Assembly (NCBI GenBank): GCA_946530565.1 | Contig: CAMNAE010000027.1 | Coordinates: forward strand, 1-11,079 | Origin: an uncultured Oscillibacter sp. | GTDB lineage: Bacteria > Bacillota > Clostridia > Oscillospirales > Oscillospiraceae | Length of the DNA: 11,079 nucleotides | Reading direction: 5' to 3' | In this document: piece after piece, positions 1-5,871 of the stretch | Numbering within the stretch: position 1 is the stretch's first letter | How the letters are laid out: each line of letters starts with the position of its first letter | Position numbers and translations under genes: made by a program | Notes under the pieces: generated by a model | What the model was told of the DNA's origin: nothing | The model's database searches: none | What the model saw: only the letters and a program-made list of their open reading frames with translations

Positions 1-279
1 GTCGCCGTGGGGATGGTAGTGGCCCAGCACGTCGCCGACGCAGGTGGCGGATTTTTTGAAGGGCTTGTCGCTCGTCAGACCGCCCTCGTACATCGTATAG
101 AGGATGCGCCTGTGCACGGGCTTCAGGCCGTCGCGCACGTCCGGCAGCGCGCGCCCGACGATGACCGACATGGCGTAGTCGATATAGCTGGTCTGCATTT
201 CCTGCACCAGCTCCGACTCGGTGATCACCTGATTCGGGAACGCGATATCCTCGGGTTTATAATCTCGTTTATGTGCCAT
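1..279 (-). CDS. gyrA: DNA gyrase subunit A, N-terminal fragment (cut by window edge)
   Basis: This is the first 93 codons of the DNA gyrase A subunit, the breakage-reunion half of the A2B2 enzyme that introduces negative supercoils. The N-terminal arm is followed by the family block [20 protein letters not shown] (residues 32-51), then KPVHRRILY, and ends in HPHGD at the window edge. In E. coli numbering the last visible residue corresponds to Asp82, so the next codon (Ser83 equivalent, the main quinolone position) and the catalytic tyrosine lie outside the window. The ATG is preceded by AAGGA (291-295 on the complement) at 11 nt spacing, a weak but usable ribosome-binding site. It lies downstream of gyrB in the same direction, separated by 132 bp containing a repeat element, so it may be co-transcribed with gyrB; I see no convincing promoter in the gap. 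Confidence 0.97.
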   Translation of the reverse strand, partial: MAHKRDYKPEDIAFPNQVITESELVQEMQTSYIDYAMSVIVGRALPDVRDGLKPVHRRILYTMYEGGLTSDKPFKKSATCVGDVLGHYHPHGD

Positions 280-304
280 CGTTCAATAATTCCTTTCCTA
301 TCAG

Positions 305-407
305 GCTTCCCCTTGAGGGGAAGCTGTCAGCAAAGCTGACTGATGAGGTGAATCATGAAGGACCACCTCATCCGGCCCTGCGGGCCACCTTCCCCTCGAG
401 GGGAAGG
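305..407. repeat. Head-to-head pair of hairpin-rich repeat units (REP/MITE-like) between gyrB and gyrA
   Basis: Two related units of about 45 bp face each other around a short centre (351-363). Each has the same plan from outside in: a G+C palindrome (305-324, 9-bp arms; 388-407, a perfect 20-bp palindrome), a second hairpin (326-340, GTCAGC-AAA-GCTGAC; 374-386, GGCCC-TGC-GGGCC), and the motif GATGAGGTG (342-350) or its complement (364-372). The second hairpins differ in sequence but both stay paired, so structure appears to be kept. The element ends 4 bp from the gyrB stop codon and 25 bp before the gyrA start. I recall similar sequences scattered through gut Clostridia genomes, but could not check this. 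No coding capacity or transposase is present. Confidence 0.8.
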
Positions 408-411
408 CTAA

Positions 412-2376
412 TCAAATATCCAGATTGACCACGTATTTGGCGTTGGTTTCGATCCACTCGCGGCGGGGTTCGACCTCCTCGCCCATCAGCACCGTGAAGA
501 CCTGGTCGGCCATGATGGCGTCCTTGAGGGTGATGCGGCGCAGAGAGCGCTGCTCCGGGTCCATCGTGGTCTCCCACAGCTCGTGCGGGTCCATTTCGCC
601 CAGGCCTTTGAAGCGGTTGATGTCCACCTTGGCGTTGGGGTTGTCGGCGCGCATTTCGGCGCTGATGCGGTCGCGCTCCTCGTCGGAATAGGCCACACGC
701 TGCGTTTTGCCGCGCTGCAGCTTGTAAAGCGGCGGCACCGCGGAATAGACGTAGCCGCGCTCGATGAGCGGGCGCATGTAGCGGAAGAAGAAGGTCAGCA
801 GCAGGGTGCGGATATGGCTGCCGTCCACATCGGCATCGGCCATGATGATGATCTTGTGATAGCGGAGCTTTTCAATGTTGAACTCGTCCCCGATGCCGGC
901 GCCGAGCGCCACGATCAGCGGATAGAGCTTGTCGTTGCCGTAGATCTTGTCGGCGCGGGCCTTTTCGACGTTGAGCATCTTGCCCCACATCGAGAGGATC
1001 GCCTGGAAGCGGGAGTCGCGGCCCTGGATCGCGGAGCCCGCGGCGCTGTCGCCCTCGACGATGTAGAGCTCGCACAGCGCCGGGTCGCGCTCGTTGCAGT
1101 CCTGCAGCTTGTCGGGCATCTGGCCGGACTCGAGCCCGGTCTTGCGGCGCACGGACTCGCGCGCCTTCTTGGCCGCCTCGCGGGCGCGGGAGGCCATCAT
1201 CGCCTTGTCGATGATCATGCGGCCGACCTGCGGGTTCTCCTCCAAAAAGGTCTCGAGCTTTTCGGAGACGATGTTGTTCACGAGCGTGCGGATCTCGCTG
1301 TTGCCGAGCTTGGCCTTCGTCTGACCCTCGAACTGTGCGTCGGTCAGCTTGACCGAGATCACGCAGGTGAGGCCCTCGCGGCAGTCCTCGCCGGTGACCT
1401 TCTCGTCGTCTTTCAATAGCTTGTACTTTTTGCCGTAGTTGTTGAGTACCGTGGTGAGCGCGCGCTTGAAGCCCTCCTCGTGCATGCCGCCGTCGGGCGT
1501 ATGGACGTTGTTCGCAAACGACAGGATCGTCTCGCTGTAGCCGTCGTTGTACTGCAGGGCAAGCTCGGCCATCGAGGTATCATTTGCGGAGTTCTCCTTC
1601 GCGCCGGCCATGTAGATGACGTTCTCGTGCAGCGCGTCCTTGCCCTGGTTGAGCCAGGTGACGAACTCACGGATGCCGCCTTCATAGCACATCGTGTCGT
1701 CCTGTTCCTGCCCGGCGCGCAGATCGACCGTGCGGATCTTTAATCCCGCGTTCAAAAACGCCTCCTCACGCATGCGGGTGTGCAGCGTGTCATACGAGTA
1801 CGTGCAGTCCTCGAACATCTCGGGGTCCGGTTTGAACGTGACCGTCGTGCCGGTGTGGTCGGTCTCGCCGATGATGGTCATCGGCTCCGTGATATTGCCG
1901 CGGGCAAAGCGCATCTCATAGATATGTCCGCCGCGGTGGACCTGGACGATGAGCCACTCGCTCAGGGCGTTGACGACCGAAGCGCCGACGCCGTGCAGGC
2001 CGCCGGAGACCTTATAGCCCCCGCCGCCGAACTTGCCGCCGGCATGCAGGATCGTATAGACGACCTCGAGCGCGGGCTTGCCCGTCTGCGGCTGTACATC
2101 GACCGGGATGCCGCGGCCGTTGTCGACGACCGTGATCGTGCCGTCGGCGTTGATCTGCACCAGGATCTCGGTGCAGAAGCCTGCCAGCGCCTCGTCGATC
2201 GCGTTGTCGACGATCTCGTAGACCAGATGATGCAGTCCCGAGAGGGACGTGGAGCCGATGTACATGCCGGGCCGCTTGCGTACGGCCTCGAGCCCCTCCA
2301 GCACCTGGATCTCCGATGCATCGTATTCGTTGGCGGCGTCTACCGTCGTTACTTTCAGTTCCTTATCTTCAGCCAT
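412..2376 (-). CDS. gyrB: DNA gyrase subunit B
   Basis: This is the ATPase subunit of DNA gyrase, 654 aa, the usual length for the Gram-positive form that lacks the E. coli insertion. The GHKL ATPase region shows [10 protein letters not shown] (Glu54, Asn58), DNGRGIP (85-91) and GGLHGVG (125-131); the transducer region has QTKAKLGN with the switch lysine at 354. The TOPRIM metal-binding region shows EGDSA (441-445) and DADVDGSHI (514-522), and the C-terminal tail ends in the family-typical VVNLDI. The start ATG has AAGGAG (2382-2387) 5 nt upstream. Between the EGDSA motif and NVEKAR the sequence departs from the common form: Ala446, Ile450 and Trp464 replace the usual Gly, Lys and Lys/Arg. 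It follows the PH-domain gene after an 86-bp spacer with a strong hairpin, and precedes gyrA. Confidence 0.98.
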   Translation of the reverse strand: MAEDKELKVTTVDAANEYDASEIQVLEGLEAVRKRPGMYIGSTSLSGLHHLVYEIVDNAIDEALAGFCTEILVQINADGTITVVDNGRGIPVDVQPQTGKPALEVVYTILHAGGKFGGGGYKVSGGLHGVGASVVNALSEWLIVQVHRGGHIYEMRFARGNITEPMTIIGETDHTGTTVTFKPDPEMFEDCTYSYDTLHTRMREEAFLNAGLKIRTVDLRAGQEQDDTMCYEGGIREFVTWLNQGKDALHENVIYMAGAKENSANDTSMAELALQYNDGYSETILSFANNVHTPDGGMHEEGFKRALTTVLNNYGKKYKLLKDDEKVTGEDCREGLTCVISVKLTDAQFEGQTKAKLGNSEIRTLVNNIVSEKLETFLEENPQVGRMIIDKAMMASRAREAAKKARESVRRKTGLESGQMPDKLQDCNERDPALCELYIVEGDSAAGSAIQGRDSRFQAILSMWGKMLNVEKARADKIYGNDKLYPLIVALGAGIGDEFNIEKLRYHKIIIMADADVDGSHIRTLLLTFFFRYMRPLIERGYVYSAVPPLYKLQRGKTQRVAYSDEERDRISAEMRADNPNAKVDINRFKGLGEMDPHELWETTMDPEQRSLRRITLKDAIMADQVFTVLMGEEVEPRREWIETNAKYVVNLDI

Positions 2377-2385
2377 GGGTGCTCC

Positions 2386-2460
2386 TTACTGCGCCGCGCT
2401 TTGATCGATCATCATCAAATCAAAGAGCGGCGCGCTGTTGGTTTTCTTGATCAGGTCCAT
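2386..2460 (-). CDS. Possible 24-codon mini-ORF in the gyrB leader
   Basis: An ATG starts just after the stop codon of the PH-domain gene and an open frame of 24 codons (MDLIKKTNSAPLFDLM...) runs to a TAA that touches the gyrB Shine-Dalgarno sequence. No Shine-Dalgarno precedes this ATG, so translation would depend on ribosomes terminating at the PH gene 2 nt upstream. The frame also stays open upstream through the GC-rich end of the PH gene, so it could instead be an extension reached by a frameshift there. The inverted repeat at 2391-2433 lies inside it. It may not be a gene at all. Confidence 0.2.
   Translation of the reverse strand: MDLIKKTNSAPLFDLMMIDQSAAQ
2391..2433 (-). promoter_or_regulatory. 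Long hairpin immediately upstream of the gyrB ribosome-binding site
   Basis: Positions 2391-2405 pair with 2419-2433 at 14 of 15 positions (only 2398/2426 mismatch), around a 13-nt loop. In the minus-strand transcript the hairpin ends 3 nt before AAGGAG of gyrB. It has no following U-run, so it does not look like an intrinsic terminator; RNase processing, mRNA stabilisation or control of gyrB translation are possible roles. Confidence 0.6.
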
Positions 2461-2462
2461 AC

Positions 2463-2879
2463 TCAGCGTAAGTCCGGCGGCGGCGCCGGGGGCGCCTGCT
2501 GCGTATTCTCGCCCAGGACCTCGGCGGACTGGACACGGTAGCGGTTCTTGCAGGCCTCGGCGTTCTGGAAGATGAGCTCCTTCACGTTCCGCGGATCCTT
2601 CACATTCACAAGGTCGAGAATGGGGATGCTCTTGTCGGTCGAGATGACCGAGACGGTGCCGACACCGAAAATGCGCTGGAAGAAGCTCAGCTTGAGCTGG
2701 ATGTCGCGGACGCGATAGAGCAGGACTTCATCCTCGCGGATATTCAAAAAGCCGCGCTCCTGGAAGATGCGGTCCTCGCTCAGGCGGTAGGTCGTAAAGC
2801 TCAGAGGGAGCCCCAGGTGGCGCTTTTTATCCTGCCATAGGCAGTTGATGGGCTCCGCTTCGGGTGCGCGATGTTTCAT
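2463..2879 (-). CDS. Small soluble PH-domain protein (bacterial PH-like, DUF304/bPH2 type)
   Basis: The 138-aa product resembles bacterial pleckstrin-homology-like proteins: after a short polar N-terminus, residues about 27-105 carry TTYRLSEDRIFQERGFLN, then an arginine-rich LLYRVRDIQLK strand, the QRIFGVGTV turn, and PRNVKELI near the domain end. Unlike YdbT-type relatives it has no transmembrane segments, so it should be cytosolic or peripheral. The C-terminus is a low-complexity Gln/Pro tail (QQAPPAPPP). The start ATG has a perfect AGGAGG 7 nt upstream; another ATG directly abuts that AGGAGG but is out of frame. It sits between remB and gyrB, 12 nt after remB, so it belongs to the dnaA-side operon. 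Family assignment is fairly secure from the motif pattern; its job is unknown to me, and a link to replication or gyrase is only suggested by position. Confidence 0.8.
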   Translation of the reverse strand: MKHRAPEAEPINCLWQDKKRHLGLPLSFTTYRLSEDRIFQERGFLNIREDEVLLYRVRDIQLKLSFFQRIFGVGTVSVISTDKSIPILDLVNVKDPRNVKELIFQNAEACKNRYRVQSAEVLGENTQQAPPAPPPDLR

Positions 2880-2891
2880 AGGTCATCCTCC

Positions 2892-3164
2892 TTATGCTTC
2901 ATTCATGAGCCCGCCCTGTTCCATGCGGCGCCGCAGGGTCACGCTGTTCAGGGGGCTTAAGTACACGATCTGCCGGTGATAGGGGTGGTCGCAGACGAGA
3001 AACGAGCGCGGCAGCTCGCCGATCGCGTCCAGCACGACGCCCTCCTCCTCGGCTTTCTTTAAAAACTCCCGGCCGCGCGGGGAGCAGGTGCAGTGGTCGA
3101 GATCGAAAACGCCGATGATGCGCTCTTCGGGCACGATCTCTCCGCTTCCGAGATGCAGGTACAT
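2892..3164 (-). CDS. remB: RemB-like protein (DUF370, extracellular matrix regulator family)
   Basis: The 90-aa protein matches RemB/YaaB of Bacillus, which sits in the same place between recF and gyrB. It begins MYLHLGSGEIV, continues with IIGVFDLD and FLKKAEEEG, and carries the hallmark YLSPLNSVTLRRR (residues 68-80). DUF370 includes RemA, an arginine-rich DNA-binding regulator of matrix and osmoprotection genes in B. subtilis; RemB is its less well understood relative. The start codon overlaps the recF stop (TAATG, shared base 3164), which indicates translational coupling. Compared with the B. subtilis form the end is extended by about 10 residues (EQGGLMNEA). The two cysteines in DHCTCSP and His residues in CDHPYHR are unusual additions; metal binding would be speculation. 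Confidence 0.88.
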   Translation of the reverse strand: MYLHLGSGEIVPEERIIGVFDLDHCTCSPRGREFLKKAEEEGVVLDAIGELPRSFLVCDHPYHRQIVYLSPLNSVTLRRRMEQGGLMNEA

Positions 3165-4270
3165 TACGAAAGCTCCCTCCCCTCGCGGATGTGCAGCACC
3201 TTCCCGCCCAGAAGCGCGGTGAGGCGGTCATCCTCGCAGCAGGTGATGAAGAGCTGCCCGCCGCGGATGCGGTTGAGTACGAACTCCTGCCGCCGCGGGT
3301 CGAGCTCGCTCAAAACGTCGTCGAGCAGCAGCAGCGGGTATTCCCCGAGCACGTTTTTGAAGATATCGCGCTCGGCGAGCTTGAGCGAGAGCGCCGCCGT
3401 GCGCGCCTGACCCTGCGAGGCGTATTGCTTCGCGTCCTGCTGATCGATCGAAACGCGCAGTTCGTCCTTGTGGGGGCCGGACAGACACAGCCGGCTCGCC
3501 CGCTCGGCGGCGGCGTGCGCTTCCATATGCGCGCGCAGCTGCTCTATGAGCGTTTCCGGCGGAGAGAGCGGATCCGTGGCCGACGAGACGGTCTCATAAC
3601 GGAGTGCAAGCGCCTCGCGTCCGCCGGAGCATTCCAGGTGATACGCCGCAGCATACTCATGGAGCCGCGCGATGAACTCCGCACGGCACTGCACGAGCAC
3701 CGCGCCGCTCATCACCATCTGTTCGCTGAACTCCGGCAGGAGCGGCAGAAGATCCGGCCGCTCGTCGGCGTCGCGCAGGATCCGCGTCTTCTGCTCGAGC
3801 GCGCGCCGGTAGCGCTGCAGGGCTAGCTCATAGCGCGGCCGAAGCTGGCAGAGAGCGTCATCCAAAAAGCGCCTGCGCTCAGCGGCGCCCGCGCGGATGA
3901 GATAGAGGTCCTCCGGCGAAAAATAGACCGTGTGAAAGACTTCACCGAGCGCCGCGGCGCCCTTTACCTTCACCTGATCGACCGTCAGGCTCCGGCGCCG
4001 CGCGCGGTGGAGACGGATCTCGATCTCCCGCGCGCGCTCACCGACCGTGCCGCGGCCGATCAGCGAGGCCTCGTCGCCTGAAAAGCCGATCATCTCGCGG
4101 TCGAAGCGTGCCCGCGGAGATCTTCCGCAGGCGAGATACACGATCGCCTCAAGAAGGTTCGTCTTACCCTGGGCGTTCTCGCCGTAGATCACATTGCAGC
4201 GCGGATCGAAGGAAAAGGTCTCGTCGCGGTAGTTCCGAAAGCCCCGGAGCGTCAGCTCAAGAAGCTCCAT
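3164..4270 (-). CDS. recF: DNA replication and repair protein RecF
   Basis: RecF is an SMC/ABC-type ATPase that, with RecO and RecR, helps load RecA at single-strand gaps next to duplex DNA. The 368-aa length is normal. It shows the N-terminal RGFRNY motif, Walker A GENAQGKT (30-37), an SQGQART signature (285-291) and Walker B LLLLDDVLSELD (313-324), followed by QLFITCCE. The start ATG lies inside the end of yaaA with a 14-nt overlap, and the stop overlaps the remB start, so it is embedded in a tightly coupled operon. No truncation or missing catalytic residue is visible. Confidence 0.97.
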   Translation of the reverse strand: MELLELTLRGFRNYRDETFSFDPRCNVIYGENAQGKTNLLEAIVYLACGRSPRARFDREMIGFSGDEASLIGRGTVGERAREIEIRLHRARRRSLTVDQVKVKGAAALGEVFHTVYFSPEDLYLIRAGAAERRRFLDDALCQLRPRYELALQRYRRALEQKTRILRDADERPDLLPLLPEFSEQMVMSGAVLVQCRAEFIARLHEYAAAYHLECSGGREALALRYETVSSATDPLSPPETLIEQLRAHMEAHAAAERASRLCLSGPHKDELRVSIDQQDAKQYASQGQARTAALSLKLAERDIFKNVLGEYPLLLLDDVLSELDPRRQEFVLNRIRGGQLFITCCEDDRLTALLGGKVLHIREGRELS

Positions 4271-4481
4271 AAGAGAGCGTCAGGCGTGTATCGGAGAAGA
4301 CGACCTCGTCGCCGGGGCGGAGCTTTTTGCCCCGCTGCGTGCAGGTCTCTCCGTTGACGGCCGCCTCCCCGGCCTGTATGCGCTCCTTGGCCTCGCCGCC
4401 GGTGAGCACGAGGCCCGCGAACTTCAGCGCGTCCTGCAGCCGGATGTATTCGGTCGTGATCTCAATGTGCTTTTCCGTCAT
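4257..4481 (-). CDS. yaaA: S4-domain RNA-binding protein YaaA
   Basis: The 74-aa protein is essentially one S4 RNA-binding domain: IRLQDALKFAGLVLTGGEAK (13-32), then IQAGEAAVNGE and GKKLRPGDEVVF. The B. subtilis counterpart (yaaA, also called rlbA) lies between dnaN and recF and has been tied to ribosome biogenesis. The start codon shares one base with the dnaN stop (TGATG). A GGAGG inside the last dnaN codons, 9 nt before the ATG, provides its own ribosome-binding site. It overlaps recF by 14 nt. Confidence 0.93.
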   Translation of the reverse strand: MTEKHIEITTEYIRLQDALKFAGLVLTGGEAKERIQAGEAAVNGETCTQRGKKLRPGDEVVFSDTRLTLSYGAS

Positions 4482-5614
4482 CAGCCGTTGCCTCCGCGAA
4501 GCCGCACGGGCAGGACCATATATAAGAAGCGGTCGCTGCCGTCGACGGGCAGGATCAGCGCCGGGGAGATGCCGGTGGAGAGGTCCATGCGCACGGCGCT
4601 CTCGGGCGCGTTTTTGAGCGCATCGGTGAGGTACCGGGAGTTGAAGCCGATCTCAAGCTCGCCGCCATCGCCCTCCATGCGGCACACGTCCTTGGCCTCG
4701 CCGTTCGCGGTCTTGGCCGAGAGCGAGATCTTGTCGTGGCCGAAGATACAGCGTACAGGGCTTTTGAACTGCTCGCTGATGACGACGCTCACGCGGTCGA
4801 TGCTCTCGATCAGCGCGCGCGTTTCAAGCGTGACCGAGATTGAGCTCGTCTTGGGCACCGCGGCGTTGTAGTCGAGGAAGTCGCCCTCGAGCCGGCGGCA
4901 GATGAGCTCGGTGCGGCTGAAAGCCTCGTCCTCGATTGAAAAGAGCACGTGGCGTTTGCCGAGCACGATGCGCACGCTCTTGTCGCTTTCGGTGCAGATG
5001 CCCTTGACCTCCGAGAGCGCGCTGCCGGGCGCTACGAAGGAGAAGCTGCCGCCGCTGTGCTCTTCGAGCCCTTCACGGCGCACCGCGAGGCGGAAGCCGT
5101 CGACCGCGACGAGCGTCAAACGGTCGACGCCGACCTCAAACAATACACCGGTCAGGATCGGCCGGGTCTCGTTGGTCGCGACGGCGAAGGCGGTCTGCTC
5201 GATCATTGTCTTCAAAAGGCTCTGCGTGAGCGAGATCGAATATTCATCCTCGACCTCGGGCAGGGCCGGGTAGTCCTCGGCGTCGATGCCGAGGATGTCG
5301 TAGTCTGCGTCGCCGCAGTTCAGGTGCACGAGCCGGCGCTCGTCGGCCGTGAAGGTCACGATGTCGTCTGGCAGGCGGCGGACGATGTCACCAAAGAGAC
5401 GGGCGTTCAATACGATCTGACCGCCGGAGACGATCGTCGCAGGGATCGTCGCGCGGATACCGGTCTGCATGTTGTAGCCGGAGAGCGTCAGAACGTTGTC
5501 AGCCGTGATCAGAATGCCCTCCATGGCCGGAATGGAACTTTTGGAAGAGACGGTGCGTCCCGCGAGCGTGACGGCGCCCTGCAGGATCGCTTTTTCGCAG
5601 GTGAATTTGATCAT
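4481..5614 (-). CDS. dnaN: DNA polymerase III beta subunit (sliding clamp)
   Basis: This is the processivity clamp that encircles DNA and tethers the replicative polymerase and repair partners. The 377-aa length fits the family's three topologically equal domains (roughly 1-125, 128-250, 255-377). Family marks include ETRPILTGVLFE (149-160), VDGFRLAVR (171-179), RRLEGDFLDYNAAVP (240-254) and the C-terminal YMVLPVRLRG strand that forms part of the partner-binding pocket. The start has GGAAGGA (5621-5627) 6 nt upstream. It follows dnaA after a 257-bp spacer holding origin elements; I see no clear dnaN promoter there, so transcription probably reads through from dnaA. Its stop overlaps the yaaA start. 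Confidence 0.98.
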   Translation of the reverse strand: MIKFTCEKAILQGAVTLAGRTVSSKSSIPAMEGILITADNVLTLSGYNMQTGIRATIPATIVSGGQIVLNARLFGDIVRRLPDDIVTFTADERRLVHLNCGDADYDILGIDAEDYPALPEVEDEYSISLTQSLLKTMIEQTAFAVATNETRPILTGVLFEVGVDRLTLVAVDGFRLAVRREGLEEHSGGSFSFVAPGSALSEVKGICTESDKSVRIVLGKRHVLFSIEDEAFSRTELICRRLEGDFLDYNAAVPKTSSISVTLETRALIESIDRVSVVISEQFKSPVRCIFGHDKISLSAKTANGEAKDVCRMEGDGGELEIGFNSRYLTDALKNAPESAVRMDLSTGISPALILPVDGSDRFLYMVLPVRLRGGNG

Positions 5615-5623
5615 GTCGGATCC

Positions 5624-5639
5624 TTCCTCTCGAAGAGAA
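5624..5639 (-). promoter_or_regulatory. Small hairpin overlapping the dnaN Shine-Dalgarno
   Basis: In the minus-strand transcript UUCUCU pairs with AGAGGA around a UCG loop (one G-U pair). The 3' arm covers the first half of the dnaN ribosome-binding site GGAAGGA (5621-5627), so the structure could moderate clamp translation. It is short and may be coincidental. Confidence 0.25.
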
Positions 5640-5655
5640 TAGAAAGCTTATTATT

Positions 5656-5673
5656 TAGTGGTCATAGTAATAG
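5656..5673 (+). other. DnaA-trio-like unwinding tract
   Basis: Read in steps of three on the plus strand the tract is TAG-TGG-TCA-TAG-TAA-TAG. The DnaA-trio consensus is 3'-(G/A)A(T/A)-5', that is (T/A)A(G/A) in this orientation; four of six triplets fit, including the three nearest the box at 5683-5691, which lies 9 bp away. Orientation relative to dnaA and dnaN matches B. subtilis. The spacer is A-rich rather than GC-rich. Confidence 0.5.
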
Positions 5674-5682
5674 GCGAAAAAT

Positions 5683-5691
5683 AAGTGGAAA
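5683..5691 (-). promoter_or_regulatory. DnaA-box-like site TTTCCACTT
   Basis: The minus strand reads TTTCCACTT, part of the same TTTCCACTT motif found in both arms of the palindrome at 5800-5830. It is the box closest to dnaN and flanks the AT-rich trio-like tract. Confidence 0.5.
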
Positions 5692-5739
5692 GACGCCGCA
5701 ATCGACTGTATGGCCTTGCTTTTTCGCCGTTGAGAACTT

Positions 5740-5748
5740 TGTGGAGAA
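5740..5748 (-). promoter_or_regulatory. DnaA-box-like site TTCTCCACA
   Basis: The minus strand reads TTCTCCACA, one mismatch from the consensus TTATCCACA. It is the closest match to consensus in the dnaA-dnaN spacer. Confidence 0.6.
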
Positions 5749-5769
5749 GTGCGGGGCGTTTTTTCTCCG

Positions 5770-5795
5770 CGGTGGAGAGCCGGGATCCTCCACCG
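5770..5795. repeat. GC-rich inverted repeat in the origin spacer
   Basis: CGGTGGAG (5770-5777) is repeated inverted as CTCCACCG (5788-5795) around 10 bp. The arms contain a TCCAC core like the neighbouring DnaA boxes but flanked by G/C, so it could be a degenerate box pair, a cruciform or an RNA hairpin. Confidence 0.55.
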
Positions 5796-5799
5796 TTTC

Positions 5800-5830
5800 C
5801 TTTTCCACTTCTCAACGAAAAGTGGAAAAG
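5800..5830. promoter_or_regulatory. Palindromic pair of DnaA-box-like sites
   Basis: CTTTTCCACTT (5800-5810) and AAGTGGAAAAG (5820-5830) are perfect 11-bp inverted arms with a 9-bp centre. Each arm holds TTTTCCACT, two mismatches from TTATCCACA. The facing pair suggests paired DnaA protomers; the same sequence could also form a hairpin in the dnaA-dnaN transcript. Confidence 0.6.
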
Positions 5831-5837
5831 ATGCCAG

Positions 5838-5854
5838 CGAGGATGCTCTCCTCG
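5838..5854 (-). terminator. Weak hairpin after dnaA, possible partial terminator
   Basis: A 6-bp stem (CGAGGA/TCCTCG) with a 5-nt loop lies 17 nt after the dnaA stop. The U-rich stretch that follows is short and starts several bases away, so at most partial termination between dnaA and dnaN would be expected. Confidence 0.25.
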
Positions 5855-5871
5855 GCCCTTGGCGCTTGGTC

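Larger units (their letters stand above)
5615..5871. other. oriC: Candidate replication origin (oriC) in the dnaA-dnaN spacer
   Basis: The 257-bp spacer has at least four DnaA-box-like sites (5683-5691, 5740-5748, 5801-5809, 5821-5829), two inverted repeats (5770-5795 and 5800-5830) and an AT-rich end near dnaN (about 5640-5690) with a DnaA-trio-like tract. Order along the dnaA-to-dnaN direction (boxes, then trio, then dnaN) is that described for the B. subtilis unwinding region. The boxes mostly read TTTTCCACT rather than TTATCCACA. Confidence rests on location and clustering; initiation activity is inferred. Confidence 0.75.

Noticed and set aside
583..1419. 278-codon plus-strand open frame opposite gyrB
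   Set aside because: It is the antisense shadow of a GC-rich, strongly conserved gyrB; its product is Ala/Val/Leu/Asp/His-rich with no family motif.
2870..2890. ATG directly abutting AGGAGG upstream of the PH gene
   Set aside because: Zero spacing from the Shine-Dalgarno and out of frame with the PH protein; the next ATG, 7 nt downstream of the AGGAGG, fits far better.
5751..5795. T-run next to the GC-rich inverted repeat as a plus-strand terminator
   Set aside because: The T6 run precedes the repeat on the plus strand and no plus-strand gene ends here.
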